Below, piece by piece: positions 1 through 8,551 of a DNA stretch of 35,603 nucleotides (its first letter is position 1; each line of letters opens with the position of its first letter). Under the pieces are notes generated by a model. That model worked only from the letters and a program-made list of their open reading frames with translations, made no database searches and was not told where the DNA came from. The DNA is taken from positions 1-35,603 of the forward strand of contig JAFTRE010000018.1 in assembly GCA_017462385.1 (NCBI GenBank), given 5' to 3'. This stretch comes from Clostridia bacterium. GTDB taxonomy: Bacteria; Bacillota; Clostridia; Oscillospirales; CAG-272. Both the position numbers and the translations under genes were made by a program.

Positions 1-1474
1 GAATGTCCAGCATGGTGTCCCAAGAGCCGTCCTCTGCGGTGATCAGACCACAGGAGATACCTGCAACGGGAGCTTTGATCGGAACGCCCGCATCCATCAG
101 TGCCAAAGTGGAGCCGCAAACCGAGCCCTGAGAGGTGGAACCGTTAGAGGAAACCACATCGGAAACCAGACGGATTGCATAGGGGAACTCTTCCTCGGAG
201 GGAAGTACGGGAACCAGAGATCTTTCAGCCAAAGCACCGTGACCGATTTCGCGGCGGCCGGGGCTACGGACAGCCTTAGCCTCACCGACAGAATAGCCGG
301 GGAAGTTATAGTGGTGCATATAGCGCTTGGATGCTTCATTGTCGATACCGTCCAGCATCTGAGCCTCGGACAGCATACCGAGAGTGGCAACGGTAAGTAC
401 CTGAGTCTGACCACGGGTGAACAGACCCGAACCGTGGGTGCGGGGCAGAACGCCTACCTCGGCAGCCAGAGGTCTGATCTGGTCCATGCGGCGGCCGTCA
501 ACACGCTTTTTGTCAACAAGCAACCAGCGGCGAACGATCTTCTTCTGGATCTTGTAGATGACCTCGGGAAGCTGGATGGAGAGGTCGGGATATTCCTCGC
601 CGAACTTTTCCATGATAGCGTCCTGAATGGGAACCATGCGCTCGTCGCGGATGTTCTTGTCATCGGTGTCGAGAGCGAACATAACGTCCTTCTCGCAGAA
701 GTCGAAGATCTTATCGAACATTTCGTGATCCAGCTCGCAGGAGGGATACTCGAACTTAGGCTTGCCGATCTCGTCGACAATAGCGTTGATAAAGCCGAGC
801 AGATCCTTGATCTCTGCGTGAGCGGTCATGATAGCCTCGAACATAGTGTCGTCGTCGACCTCATTTGCGCCTGACTCGATCATAACGACCTTTTTCATAG
901 AGGCGGCAACGGTGAGCTGGAGGTCGGACTTCTTCTGCTGCTCTTCGGTGGGGTTGACGATGAGCTTGCCGTCAACAAGACCCATGAACACGCCGCCGAT
1001 AGGACCGTTCCACGGAATGTCGGAAATGGACAGAGCGATGGAGGCGCCGATCATAGCGGTGATCTCGGGCGAGCAGTCGGGGTCTACGGACATAACGGTG
1101 AGCGTCAGTGCTACGTCATTGCGCAGATCCTTAGGGAAGAGGGGACGGATAGGGCGGTCGATAACGCGGGATGCCAGAATAGCCTTTTCGGAAGGCTTGC
1201 CCTCGCGCTTGAGGTAACCGCCGGGGATCTTGCCTGCGGCGTACATTCTCTCCTCGAAGTCGACGGAGAGGGGCAGAAAGTCTATGCCGTCACGCGGCTT
1301 TGCCGATGCGGTGGCGCAGCAGAGAACCGCGGTGTCGCCGTAGCGGATAAGCACGGAGCCGTTAGCAAGACCTGCGATCTTACCGGTCTCTACCACGAGG
1401 GGTCTGCCGGCAAGCGTGTAGTTGAACACCTTGTAGTTCTTAAACTGCATGGGTGTGCTGATGTTTTGAGACAT
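1..1474 (-). CDS. pnp: Polyribonucleotide nucleotidyltransferase (PNPase), 3' end outside the window
   Basis: The reverse strand from ATG 1474 reads without a stop to the window edge, giving about 491 of the usual ~700 residues. It begins MSQNISTPMQFKNYKVFNYT and continues with the first RNase PH-like core (AAGKIPGGYLKREGKPSE, ILASRVIDRPIRPLFP), the all-helical linker, and the second RNase PH core (REIGHGALAERSLVPVLPSE, VCGSTLALMDAGVPIKAP). The C-terminal KH and S1 RNA-binding domains would lie outside the window. PNPase is a phosphorolytic 3'-5' exoribonuclease of mRNA decay. The start is supported by CGGAGGA eight bases upstream. It lies downstream of rpsO, the usual bacterial order, but a terminator-like hairpin and a long leader stem-loop separate the two. 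Identification is secure. Confidence 0.97.
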   Translation of the reverse strand, partial: MSQNISTPMQFKNYKVFNYTLAGRPLVVETGKIAGLANGSVLIRYGDTAVLCCATASAKPRDGIDFLPLSVDFEERMYAAGKIPGGYLKREGKPSEKAILASRVIDRPIRPLFPKDLRNDVALTLTVMSVDPDCSPEITAMIGASIALSISDIPWNGPIGGVFMGLVDGKLIVNPTEEQQKKSDLQLTVAASMKKVVMIESGANEVDDDTMFEAIMTAHAEIKDLLGFINAIVDEIGKPKFEYPSCELDHEMFDKIFDFCEKDVMFALDTDDKNIRDERMVPIQDAIMEKFGEEYPDLSIQLPEVIYKIQKKIVRRWLLVDKKRVDGRRMDQIRPLAAEVGVLPRTHGSGLFTRGQTQVLTVATLGMLSEAQMLDGIDNEASKRYMHHYNFPGYSVGEAKAVRSPGRREIGHGALAERSLVPVLPSEEEFPYAIRLVSDVVSSNGSTSQGSVCGSTLALMDAGVPIKAPVAGISCGLITAEDGSWDTMLDI

Positions 1475-1505
1475 TTGTGTGTCCTCCGTTAAAAATTTTT
1501 TATTT

Positions 1506-1588
1506 ACATCTCACGGAGGTTTAGCACTTAACTATACATCGGAGCTTGTCCGACACATAGTTAACTGCTAATCCAACGTGAGAGATGT
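1506..1588 (-). promoter_or_regulatory. Long imperfect stem-loop in the pnp 5' leader
   Basis: An ~83-nt inverted repeat fills most of the pnp leader. Paired arms are 1506-1515 with 1577-1588 (two extra bases on one side), TTAGCA 1521-1526 with TGCTAA 1566-1571, TTAACTAT 1528-1535 with ATAGTTAA 1557-1564, and CGGA 1540-1543 with TCCG 1549-1552 around a five-base loop. In E. coli a comparable pnp leader hairpin is cut by RNase III and used for PNPase autoregulation. By analogy this may be a processing and autoregulation site, but that role is inferred. Confidence 0.6.
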
Positions 1589-1600
1589 TGCATTGGGGGT

Positions 1601-1648
1601 AAAAAAGAGTTAGGAGTGAGGAGCCGGAATCATCCCGCCCGTCACTCC
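1601..1648 (-). terminator. Terminator-like hairpin between rpsO and pnp
   Basis: On the reverse strand GGAGTGA and TCACTCC (1613-1619 with 1642-1648) form a stem over a GC-rich loop. A six-U run follows after a six-base gap. It probably gives partial termination after rpsO, so pnp would receive read-through transcription. The gap before the U-run makes it weaker than a canonical terminator. Confidence 0.5.
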
Positions 1649-1662
1649 ATAACAATTATTGA

Positions 1663-1926
1663 TTACTTTCTGATCTGAAGCTTGTCGATAATAGCGCGGT
1701 AACGCTCGATATCGGTTTTCATCAGGTAGTTCAGAAGGTTTCTTCTGTGACCGACCATCTTCTGAAGTCCGCGACGGCTGTGGTTGTCGTGCTTGTTAGC
1801 CTTCAGGTGCTCGGTGAGGTTCTTGATGCGGTAGGTAAGCAGAGCTACCTGTACCTCGGGGGAACCTGTGTCACCCTCATGGGTGGCATACTGATCAATA
1901 ATTGCCTGCTTTTCGTCTCTGGTCAT
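1663..1926 (-). CDS. rpsO: 30S ribosomal protein S15
   Basis: An 87-residue protein, typical of S15 (88-89 aa). Family motifs are [32 protein letters not shown] and [12 protein letters not shown], with the usual basic C-terminus. S15 binds the central domain of 16S rRNA early in small-subunit assembly. The start at 1926 (MTRDEKQ) was chosen over the longer open frame because it has AAAGGTG just upstream and matches family length. A near-consensus promoter lies about 100 bases upstream and pnp lies downstream. No classical S15 autoregulatory leader was recognised in its 5' region. Confidence 0.97.
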   Translation of the reverse strand: MTRDEKQAIIDQYATHEGDTGSPEVQVALLTYRIKNLTEHLKANKHDNHSRRGLQKMVGHRRNLLNYLMKTDIERYRAIIDKLQIRK

Positions 1927-2028
1927 TTTTGTTTTCACCTTTCTTTTATTGCACTGACACAGGTACCGGTTGGTGAAATGCCGCTTGGCGGCTGTATCCG
2001 GAGCCCGAGCCAATGTTATACAACATAT

Positions 2029-2057
2029 ATTATAGCACATCGGAATTTATTTGTAAA
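2029..2057 (-). promoter_or_regulatory. SigA-type promoter for rpsO
   Basis: On the reverse strand TTTACA (2052-2057) and TATAAT (2029-2034) are separated by exactly 17 bases. The predicted start lies about 95 bases upstream of the rpsO ATG, leaving a leader of moderate length. Confidence 0.8.
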
Positions 2058-2087
2058 GGGTTTTGGCGATTTTTTACGCTTGATTTT

Positions 2088-2477
2088 TTATTTTGTTGCA
2101 GCTTTTCTTGCCCGCTCATGTGACAGGATGCCGTACAGCGACATACTTCCGCAGAATACAAGCATACCGCCGAACAGTTTTCGCAGCAATCCCGCGTCGA
2201 GTATGGATGATAGGGCAGTTCCGCTGATGGCACCGACAGCGCCAATGCATATCATAAATGCTGCGGCTGTCCAGAAAATTTTGCGCCGACGTACATGTAT
2301 CAAAAGTGATGCGGAGGAGGAAAACAGGAAAAAATAAAGATTGAGCCCCTGCGCGGCAAGCTGAGGAACAGCATCCGCCACGGTCAGCCAAACGACGAGC
2401 AGTCCCGCGCTTCCAACCCCCATGCCCGAAAGCAGTGCTATGATAAAAGCCGCCGCAACGTCAAGAAAAATTTTCAT
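2088..2477 (-). CDS. Half-size TauE/SafE-family permease, second subunit
   Basis: A 129-residue, almost entirely hydrophobic protein with about four predicted membrane segments (roughly residues 5-30, 38-60, 66-90, 96-118). The N-terminal stretch AFIIALLSGMGVGSAGLLVVWL is a glycine-rich TauE/SafE half-repeat. Full-length TauE/SafE exporters are about 250 aa with two inverted repeats, so this is one repeat as a separate polypeptide. It starts 10 bases after the stop of the other half, behind the strong site TAAGGAGG. Family members export sulfite, sulfoacetate or related anions. The substrate here is unknown. The two halves probably form a heterodimer. Confidence 0.75.
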   Translation of the reverse strand: MKIFLDVAAAFIIALLSGMGVGSAGLLVVWLTVADAVPQLAAQGLNLYFFLFSSSASLLIHVRRRKIFWTAAAFMICIGAVGAISGTALSSILDAGLLRKLFGGMLVFCGSMSLYGILSHERARKAATK

Positions 2478-2487
2478 GCAGACCTCC

Positions 2488-2862
2488 TTAAAACAGCATG
2501 CTGAGTCCCGAGTAAATTATTATACCCGCGAAAATAAGCTTCAGCCATTTGATGTTTATCTTGTCCAGCACCAAAGCACCGCAAAAGCCGCCGATAATGG
2601 CGGGAATGAAAAGTATTCCGAGCTCGCCGCTATCGGCGAGTCCACGCATGCCGTAGCCGATAGCAGATATCGCTGACAGTGGCAGCATTATGACCAGTGC
2701 GTTGGCAAAGGCGTCGCGGCGGTCAGACAGCTGCCCCGATAGCACGTGTGAAAGCGCCCAGACAGCGATAATACCGCCGCCCGCGCCGAGCAGTCCGTTG
2801 ATAAGCCCCGCAAGCAGTGCCGAGACACCGAGAAAAAGGGCGTCTTTTGAGGTTTTTGTCAT
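2488..2862 (-). CDS. Half-size TauE/SafE-family permease, first subunit
   Basis: A 124-residue membrane protein with the TauE/SafE signature LLAGLINGLLGAGGGIIAVW near residues 16-35, followed by three more hydrophobic segments, the last ending at the C-terminus. It is half the length of a standard family member. Its ribosome binding site (AAGGAAG) is clear. It is transcribed with the second half-permease immediately downstream, so the two look like a co-translated pair. It is divergent from ftsK across an intergenic region of about 180 bases. The transported anion cannot be read from the sequence. Confidence 0.77.
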   Translation of the reverse strand: MTKTSKDALFLGVSALLAGLINGLLGAGGGIIAVWALSHVLSGQLSDRRDAFANALVIMLPLSAISAIGYGMRGLADSGELGILFIPAIIGGFCGALVLDKINIKWLKLIFAGIIIYSGLSMLF

Positions 2863-2910
2863 GTTGATCTTCCTTTTTTGTGAACAAAATGAAAACTATT
2901 TTTTGTTTAC

Positions 2911-2939
2911 TTGAAATGACGGTGTCAAAATGCTATAAT
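2911..2939 (+). promoter_or_regulatory. SigA-type promoter for ftsK
   Basis: TTGAAA (2911-2916) and TATAAT (2934-2939) with a 17-base spacer. Transcription would start about 100 bases upstream of the ftsK ATG. Confidence 0.75.
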
Positions 2940-3044
2940 ATAATAAATACACAATCATACCCGCGCAATGATATTATTATCTGCTGTGATGCGTTGATAA
3001 ATTCATGGCGCTTTTTGATATAAACATGGAAGGATATTTGTTAA

Positions 3045-5834
3045 ATGGCGGAAAATAAAAAGAAAAAGAATGTAAAAGTCGAAGAGGAGCAGACCAAGAA
3101 GCTGCCCGCGGCTAAAAAGCGGACTTCATCCTCGGATTCGAATGAGAACAAATCGTCACGTCCGCCGCGCACTCCGCGCGAGCCTATACGCGATGCCGTT
3201 CCGGACGAGCCCTCGGCAAAATTTATACATCAGTTTATGCCCTTTGTGCTCGGCATTGCGGCTGTGTTGCTTGCCGCTTGTTTCCTCTGGATAAACCTGT
3301 CGGACAGCACAAGTGCGGTCGGTGTCGTCGGTCAGTGGCTGAACGATATTTTCTGCGGACTTTTCGGCTGGCCCGTCTTCTTTTTACCGCTCATATTGCT
3401 CAATCTCGCTGTCTTTTGGGGTAAGTATGTCGACATGGGGCTGACTCCCCTGAAGCTGTCATTTTCGTTTTTGACGCTTCTGGCGATTTCGGCGCTTGTT
3501 CATGTCGTAACCATACATTCGCTCGGCTCGGATGGCTTTGATATCGGCGCGATGTGGCGCAACGCGATAGAACTGCGCGGCGGCGGCGTGCTGGGCGGCC
3601 TTCTCGGCGAGCTGTTCTACCTCGCACTTGGCATCGTAGGCTCGCTTATAGTGCTTATTCCGGGCATTTTGACCTTGCTTACCTTTCTTTTCGGCACAAC
3701 GCCGCGCGCTATAGTACTGCACATAAAATATTATCTGAAGAGATCCGCCGACCGCCGCCGGGAACGTCGTGCAGAGCTGGAGGAGCTTGAGGATGAGGAT
3801 GACGAGCCCGTAATCTCCCGCAAGGAGCAAAAACGGGCGGAAAAACAAAAGAAAAAGGCGGACGAGGATCGCCGTCGCCGCCATGAGATACTTGAGGAGG
3901 CTGTCGAGCCGCCGCAAAAGGCAGTGTTCACCGAGAACGACAAATCGCTTGATGAGCGGGACAATGCACCTGCCGCAAACGTCGGCACGATAACACTGGG
4001 CGAGAGCATCGAGCCCGCACCCGCACCCGCACCTGCACCCATTGAGTCAATACCGCTTACTCCTGCCGAGCCCGACAAAACAGTGCTCGAGCCTATTCGC
4101 CGCGCGCCGTCAGAGCAGAACAGCACGCTTGTCGAACAGCTCAAAAAGGATGACGATTTCAACGATCTCAACGATATTTTGCAGGGCGCCGTGCCTGCAA
4201 AAGCTATCGATAAGCAGGAGAAGAAGCCGAAAGTAGTCGCAGAGGAGCAAAAGCCCGAGGCCGAGACGGAGCTGGGGCTCATCACGGATGTTGAGGATAT
4301 GTCCGAGCTGATGGAGACGGACGAGGAGTTGCCCGCCGAGGAGGAAAAGACCGAGTATGTCTTCCCACCCTACGAGCTGCTCGCACAGCCGACCGAAAGC
4401 GAGGAGGACTTTGCACAGGAGCTTCGCGACAACGCAAAGCGCTTGATGGATACACTCAGTAGCTTCAAGATACGCATCAAGGAAATAAACTATTCGCGCG
4501 GTCCCACAATAACGCGCTACGAGCTTCGCCCCGATGACGGCGTGCGCATACGCAGTATTGCAAATCTGGTCGACGATATCGCGCTCAGCCTTGCGACCGC
4601 GGGCGTTCGTATCGAGGCGCCCATCCCCGGCAAATCCGCCGTCGGCGTCGAGGTGCCCAATCAGCATCAGGCAACTGTATATCTGCGCTCGCTGATCGAG
4701 TCGCAGACGTTTATCGACACGCCCAGCCGTCTTGCTGTTTGCTTGGGTCAGGACGTTGCGGGCAAGCCCATTTACTTCAATATTGATAAAATGCCTCACC
4801 TGCTTATCGCGGGTGCTACCGGTATGGGTAAGTCGGTATGTATCAACAGCCTCATCATCAGCTTGCTTTATAAGGCAAAGCCCGACGAGGTCAAGCTGAT
4901 ACTTGTCGACCCCAAAAAGGTTGAATTCAATATCTATAAGGATATTCCGCATCTTTACGTTCCTGTGGTCAGTGACCCCAAAAAGGCGGCGGGCGTTCTG
5001 GCAACAGCCGTTGCCGAGATGGAGCGCCGCTTCGAGCTGATTGAGGAGGTCAACGTTCGCGACATTACCAACTATAACCGCCTTGCGGAAAACGATCCCG
5101 AGCTGACCCCCATGCCCCGTATCGTCATTATAATAGACGAGCTTGCCGACCTTATGATGACAGCCTCTGCCGATGTTGAAACGGCAATATGTCGCCTGGC
5201 GCAAAAGGCGAGAGCCGCAGGCATACACCTTATAATAGGTACGCAGCGTCCGTCCGTCGACGTCATCACGGGTCTTATCAAGGCGAATATTCCGTCGCGT
5301 ATCGCGTGCAAGGTTTCGTCGCAGGTCGACTCGCGCACCATCATCGACATCGGCGGTGCCGAAAAGCTGATAGGACGCGGCGATATGCTGTTCGCTCCTG
5401 TCGGAGCCATGAAGCCTATCCGTGTGCAAGGCGCTTTCGTCGGCGACATGGAGGTTGAAAACATCGTCGAATTTATCAAGGAGCACAACGCCGCCGCGCA
5501 TTACGACGCCGAGTTCATCAAGCGCATTGAGGAAGAGGCAGCCAAGTGCGGAAACAACAAAAAAGGCGGTGGCTCCGAGGCGAATATCGAGGATGTCGAG
5601 GGCGACAACATGGATCCCAAGCTGCGTGATGCCATCGAGCTTGCCATTGAGAGCGGTAAAATTTCCACTTCACTTATGCAACGCCGTCTCGAGGTAGGCT
5701 ATGGCAGAGCCGCCAAGATACTCGACCAAATGGAAAGTCTGGGCTATATCAGCCCCGCCGAGGGCAATAAGCCGCGCCGTGTGCTGATAACAAAAGAGCA
5801 GTATATGGAAAAGGTCATCAACGATGACGTTTAA
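3045..5834 (+). CDS. ftsK: DNA translocase FtsK/SpoIIIE
   Basis: A 929-residue septal DNA pump that moves chromosome ends through the division or sporulation septum. A charged N-terminus (residues 1-60) precedes about four membrane helices (roughly 62-215). A long acidic and basic linker follows, with an Ala-Pro repeat near 325-335. The motor domain has Walker A GATGMGKS at 590-597, Walker B IVIIIDELADL near 691-701, and the motif GTQRPSVDVITGLIKANIPS. The C-terminal winged-helix gamma domain (about 857-915, ISTSLMQRRLEVGYGRAAKI) reads polar guide sequences. The length is typical of clostridial FtsK/SpoIIIE. GGAAGGA lies upstream of the start. A DUF4886 gene follows 15 bases after the stop. 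Confidence 0.96.
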   Translation: MAENKKKKNVKVEEEQTKKLPAAKKRTSSSDSNENKSSRPPRTPREPIRDAVPDEPSAKFIHQFMPFVLGIAAVLLAACFLWINLSDSTSAVGVVGQWLNDIFCGLFGWPVFFLPLILLNLAVFWGKYVDMGLTPLKLSFSFLTLLAISALVHVVTIHSLGSDGFDIGAMWRNAIELRGGGVLGGLLGELFYLALGIVGSLIVLIPGILTLLTFLFGTTPRAIVLHIKYYLKRSADRRRERRAELEELEDEDDEPVISRKEQKRAEKQKKKADEDRRRRHEILEEAVEPPQKAVFTENDKSLDERDNAPAANVGTITLGESIEPAPAPAPAPIESIPLTPAEPDKTVLEPIRRAPSEQNSTLVEQLKKDDDFNDLNDILQGAVPAKAIDKQEKKPKVVAEEQKPEAETELGLITDVEDMSELMETDEELPAEEEKTEYVFPPYELLAQPTESEEDFAQELRDNAKRLMDTLSSFKIRIKEINYSRGPTITRYELRPDDGVRIRSIANLVDDIALSLATAGVRIEAPIPGKSAVGVEVPNQHQATVYLRSLIESQTFIDTPSRLAVCLGQDVAGKPIYFNIDKMPHLLIAGATGMGKSVCINSLIISLLYKAKPDEVKLILVDPKKVEFNIYKDIPHLYVPVVSDPKKAAGVLATAVAEMERRFELIEEVNVRDITNYNRLAENDPELTPMPRIVIIIDELADLMMTASADVETAICRLAQKARAAGIHLIIGTQRPSVDVITGLIKANIPSRIACKVSSQVDSRTIIDIGGAEKLIGRGDMLFAPVGAMKPIRVQGAFVGDMEVENIVEFIKEHNAAAHYDAEFIKRIEEEAAKCGNNKKGGGSEANIEDVEGDNMDPKLRDAIELAIESGKISTSLMQRRLEVGYGRAAKILDQMESLGYISPAEGNKPRRVLITKEQYMEKVINDDV

Positions 5835-5849
5835 TGAGAGGGAATATAC

Positions 5850-6593
5850 ATGAAAAGAGTTTTGGTCATAGGCAACAGCTTCGGTCAGGACGCTACGCGC
5901 TATCTGCACGGTATCTCGCGCGCGGGCGGTCGTGAGATACGCGTTGTCAATCTTCACATCGGCGGATGTTCGCTTTACCGTCACTATCGCAATATGATAT
6001 CCGAGGAGGCGGTGTACTCATATGAAATTAACGGTCATCAGACAGGTCTGCTTGTCTCACTCAAAAAAGCGCTTTTGATGGAGGAGTGGGACTTCGTAGT
6101 TATGCAGCAGTGCAGTCCGCAGAGCGGAGAATACGACAAGTATCAGCCGTATCTCGACGAGCTTGCCGCATATGTGCGCCGCCTGTGCCCGCCTGCTAAA
6201 ATAGTTATGCAGATGACATGGACTTTTGCTCATGATTGCAAGCGATTCAAGCTGACGCCGTTTGAAACACCCGAGCAGATGTTGCCCGCCATTGAGGACG
6301 CATATGCCCGCGCGGCGGAGTCAATAAACGCGCATTTCGTCATACCGTCGGGGCGCGCTATGTGGAAGCTGTACGGGGAGATTGGCGCTGAGACCTACCG
6401 CGACGGGTTCCATTGCCACATGGGGCACTCCCGCTATATGCTGGCGTGCATGTGGTTCATGGCGTTCACGGGTAAGGGCGTCGACGATAATGCCTTTGCC
6501 GATTTTGACACCGAGGTGTCCGAGGAAATGGTGGAGCGGGTCCACCGTATTGCCACCGAGACCATGCAAGAGGCAGGATTTGAAATTAAATAA
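5850..6593 (+). CDS. DUF4886 / SGNH-hydrolase-like protein
   Basis: A 247-residue soluble protein without a signal peptide. It opens with VLVIGNSFGQDATRYL, where GNS matches block I of SGNH hydrolases (Ser as nucleophile). It carries FVVMQQCSPQSG in the middle and ends its core with DGFHCHMGHSRYM, where Asp and His could complete the triad (block V, DxxH). This matches the DUF4886 family, whose members are SGNH-like and of unknown substrate, possibly carbohydrate esterases. It follows ftsK by 15 bases and is probably co-transcribed. A strong terminator follows, so it ends this unit. The biochemical function is not established. Confidence 0.7.
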   Translation: MKRVLVIGNSFGQDATRYLHGISRAGGREIRVVNLHIGGCSLYRHYRNMISEEAVYSYEINGHQTGLLVSLKKALLMEEWDFVVMQQCSPQSGEYDKYQPYLDELAAYVRRLCPPAKIVMQMTWTFAHDCKRFKLTPFETPEQMLPAIEDAYARAAESINAHFVIPSGRAMWKLYGEIGAETYRDGFHCHMGHSRYMLACMWFMAFTGKGVDDNAFADFDTEVSEEMVERVHRIATETMQEAGFEIK

Positions 6594-6594
6594 T

Positions 6595-6638
6595 GATAAA
6601 ATCACCGTCGCCGCTACTGCTGCGACGGTGATTTTATC
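6595..6638 (+). terminator. Intrinsic terminator after the DUF4886 gene
   Basis: A perfect 17-bp stem (6595-6611 with 6622-6638) around a 10-base loop, with a GC core and A/T-rich base so that ATTTTAT forms the 3' arm. It separates the ftsK unit from recA. Its symmetry means it could also act on the other strand. Confidence 0.8.
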
Positions 6639-6703
6639 GCCTGCTCGATTTTGGAAAAATAAAGCGTGATGCAAAAGGGCTAATTTGCGACTGATAAAAA
6701 ATA

Positions 6704-6721
6704 TTTTCCGATTTCGGAAAA
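6704..6721. promoter_or_regulatory. Inverted repeat upstream of the recA promoter
   Basis: TTTTCCGA, two bases, TCGGAAAA: 8-bp arms centred about 27 bases upstream of the recA -35. It does not match the Gram-positive LexA/DinR box (GAAC-N4-GTTC). It could be an operator for another regulator or a small hairpin. Confidence 0.4.
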
Positions 6722-6739
6722 ATATATTTCAAAAACCTA

Positions 6740-6768
6740 TTGACAAGCGGCACGCACGGGTGTATAAT
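6740..6768 (+). promoter_or_regulatory. Consensus SigA promoter for recA
   Basis: TTGACA (6740-6745), 17-base spacer, TATAAT (6763-6768), a perfect match to consensus about 38 bases upstream of the start codon. No LexA box overlaps it. Confidence 0.9.
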
Positions 6769-6806
6769 GTATTCGACAAATATCTCCGCGAAAAGGATGG
6801 AATATC

Positions 6807-7919
6807 ATGAAGCAGACCAAAAAGGGTGTCGCTCCCGTACAACAGCATACAGATAAAACCGAAAAGCTCAAGGCGCTTGAAACCGCCATTTCTCAGCTCG
6901 AAAAGGATTTCGGGCAGGGAACTATCATGAAGCTGGGTGAAAACGCGCACATGGAGGTGCAGGCGGTTCATACCGGCTCTATCGCACTTGATATGGCGCT
7001 GGGTATCGGAGGTCTGCCGCGCGGCAGAATCGTCGAGATATATGGACCCGAGTCCTCGGGTAAGACCACGGTTGCGCTTCATGTTATTGCCGAGGTGCAA
7101 AAGATAGGCGGCGAGGCGGCGTTTATCGACGCCGAGCACGCGCTCGACCCCGTTTATGCCAAGGCGCTGGGCGTGGATATTGATAATTTGTTGGTGTCTC
7201 AGCCCGATTGCGGCGAGGACGCGCTGGAGATCACCGAGGCGCTTGTGCGCTCGGGCGCGATCGATATTGTGGTTATCGACTCGGTCGCGGCTCTGGTTCC
7301 CAAGTCTGAGATAGAGGGTGATATGGGTGCGTCCAGCGTCGGTGTGCAGGCAAGACTTATGTCGCAGGCGATGCGAAAGCTGTCGTCTGTCATTTCCAAG
7401 AGCAACTGTATTGTTATATTTATAAATCAGCTTCGTGAAAAAGTGGGAGTTTTCTATGGCAACCCTGAGACTACCACCGGTGGTCGCGCGCTCAAATTCT
7501 ATGCGTCTGTGCGTATCGATGTGCGTAAAGCCGATCAGCTTAAAAACGGTACCGAGATATACGGTAACCGCGTGCGCTGTAAGATAGTCAAGAACAAGGT
7601 CGCGCCGCCTTTCAAGGTCGCCGAATTTGATATACTTTACGGCAAGGGTATTTCTCGTTCCGCCGAGATCTTTGATTACGCTGTTAAGTTGGAGCTTATC
7701 AAAAAGAGCGGCTCGTGTTTTTCGTATAACGGCGAGCGCATCGGCCAGGGTAAGGACAACGTGCGCCGCATAATCGAGGAAAATCCCGTTATTATGGGCG
7801 AGCTGGAGGAAAAGATTCGCGCCATGAGCGAACAGGCTACGGCGATTGAAGAGGAATTCGAGCTGGATGAGGACGGCGGCGACGATGAGTTTGACGTCAG
7901 TCTCATGGATAATGAATAA
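6807..7919 (+). CDS. recA: Recombinase RecA
   Basis: A 370-residue RecA, the ATP-dependent strand-exchange protein and co-protease for LexA. The P-loop GPESSGKTT is at 80-88. Further family motifs are [33 protein letters not shown], the L2 region [20 protein letters not shown], and an acidic C-terminal tail rich in Asp and Glu. AAAAGGATGG lies before the ATG. Its stop overlaps the recX start by one base (TAATG), so the two are translationally coupled. The consensus promoter and lack of a recognisable SOS box suggest high basal expression. Confidence 0.98.
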   Translation: MKQTKKGVAPVQQHTDKTEKLKALETAISQLEKDFGQGTIMKLGENAHMEVQAVHTGSIALDMALGIGGLPRGRIVEIYGPESSGKTTVALHVIAEVQKIGGEAAFIDAEHALDPVYAKALGVDIDNLLVSQPDCGEDALEITEALVRSGAIDIVVIDSVAALVPKSEIEGDMGASSVGVQARLMSQAMRKLSSVISKSNCIVIFINQLREKVGVFYGNPETTTGGRALKFYASVRIDVRKADQLKNGTEIYGNRVRCKIVKNKVAPPFKVAEFDILYGKGISRSAEIFDYAVKLELIKKSGSCFSYNGERIGQGKDNVRRIIEENPVIMGELEEKIRAMSEQATAIEEEFELDEDGGDDEFDVSLMDNE

Positions 7920-8551
7920 TGAAAATACAAATTGTGCACGCCGCCGCTCTGAAAAGCGGCGGCGTTTCGATAAGAGTCAGAATAACTAATGGCGAGCAAA
8001 AAGAGAGCCGCAGTGTAGTGCTGAGCGAACTCGATTGGGCGCGCATGGCGCTCAAGGTCGGTGCGGAGCTTGGTGAAGAGCAGTATGACGAGCTGGAGAG
8101 CGCGGCGGAGTATTATGAGGCGATGCGGCGGGGAACAGAGCTTTTGTCCTACGGCGCAAATTCCCGCGCGGTGCTTGTGACAAAATTGCGGCGGCGCGGT
8201 TATGACCGCGAGACAGCCGAACGTGTGGCGGCACAGCTTTATGAGCGCGGGTATATAAACGAGAGCGCCGATGCCGAGGGCATCGTTCGCGCGTGCCTTT
8301 CTCGCGGTTACGGCAAGAAGCGCATAATAATGAAGCTGCGCGAGCGCGGTTATGAAAACGCTGTCATTTGTGAGGTGCTTGATAGCTTTGAGAATGTGGA
8401 TTTTACGGCAAATTGCGCAGAAATGATACGTAAAAAATACAAAAAACTGCCCGAGGAGCGTGCCGAGCTTGACAAGCTGATCGCCGCTATGGTGCGGTAC
8501 GGCTATTCTTACGGCGAGATCAAGGGAGCGCTGGAATTATGCAATATCTGA
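7919..8551 (+). CDS. recX: Regulatory protein RecX
   Basis: A 210-residue RecX, which binds RecA filaments and inhibits or modulates them. The family motif ELLSYGANSRAVLVTKLRRR lies near residues 74-93, and the three-helix tandem repeats continue through ERVAAQLYERGYI and RACLSRGYGKKRIIMKLRER. The N-terminal ~60 residues are less conserved, as in other Clostridia. The start overlaps the recA stop by one base, and the 3' end overlaps the following ATPase gene by 13 bases. It is therefore part of a tightly packed recA-recX-ATPase unit. Confidence 0.93.
   Translation: MKIQIVHAAALKSGGVSIRVRITNGEQKESRSVVLSELDWARMALKVGAELGEEQYDELESAAEYYEAMRRGTELLSYGANSRAVLVTKLRRRGYDRETAERVAAQLYERGYINESADAEGIVRACLSRGYGKKRIIMKLRERGYENAVICEVLDSFENVDFTANCAEMIRKKYKKLPEERAELDKLIAAMVRYGYSYGEIKGALELCNI

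Noticed and set aside
4110-5501. Long open frame of 463 codons opposite ftsK
   Set aside because: It is antisense to the conserved FtsK motor domain and has no family motifs; it arises from high-GC codon bias.
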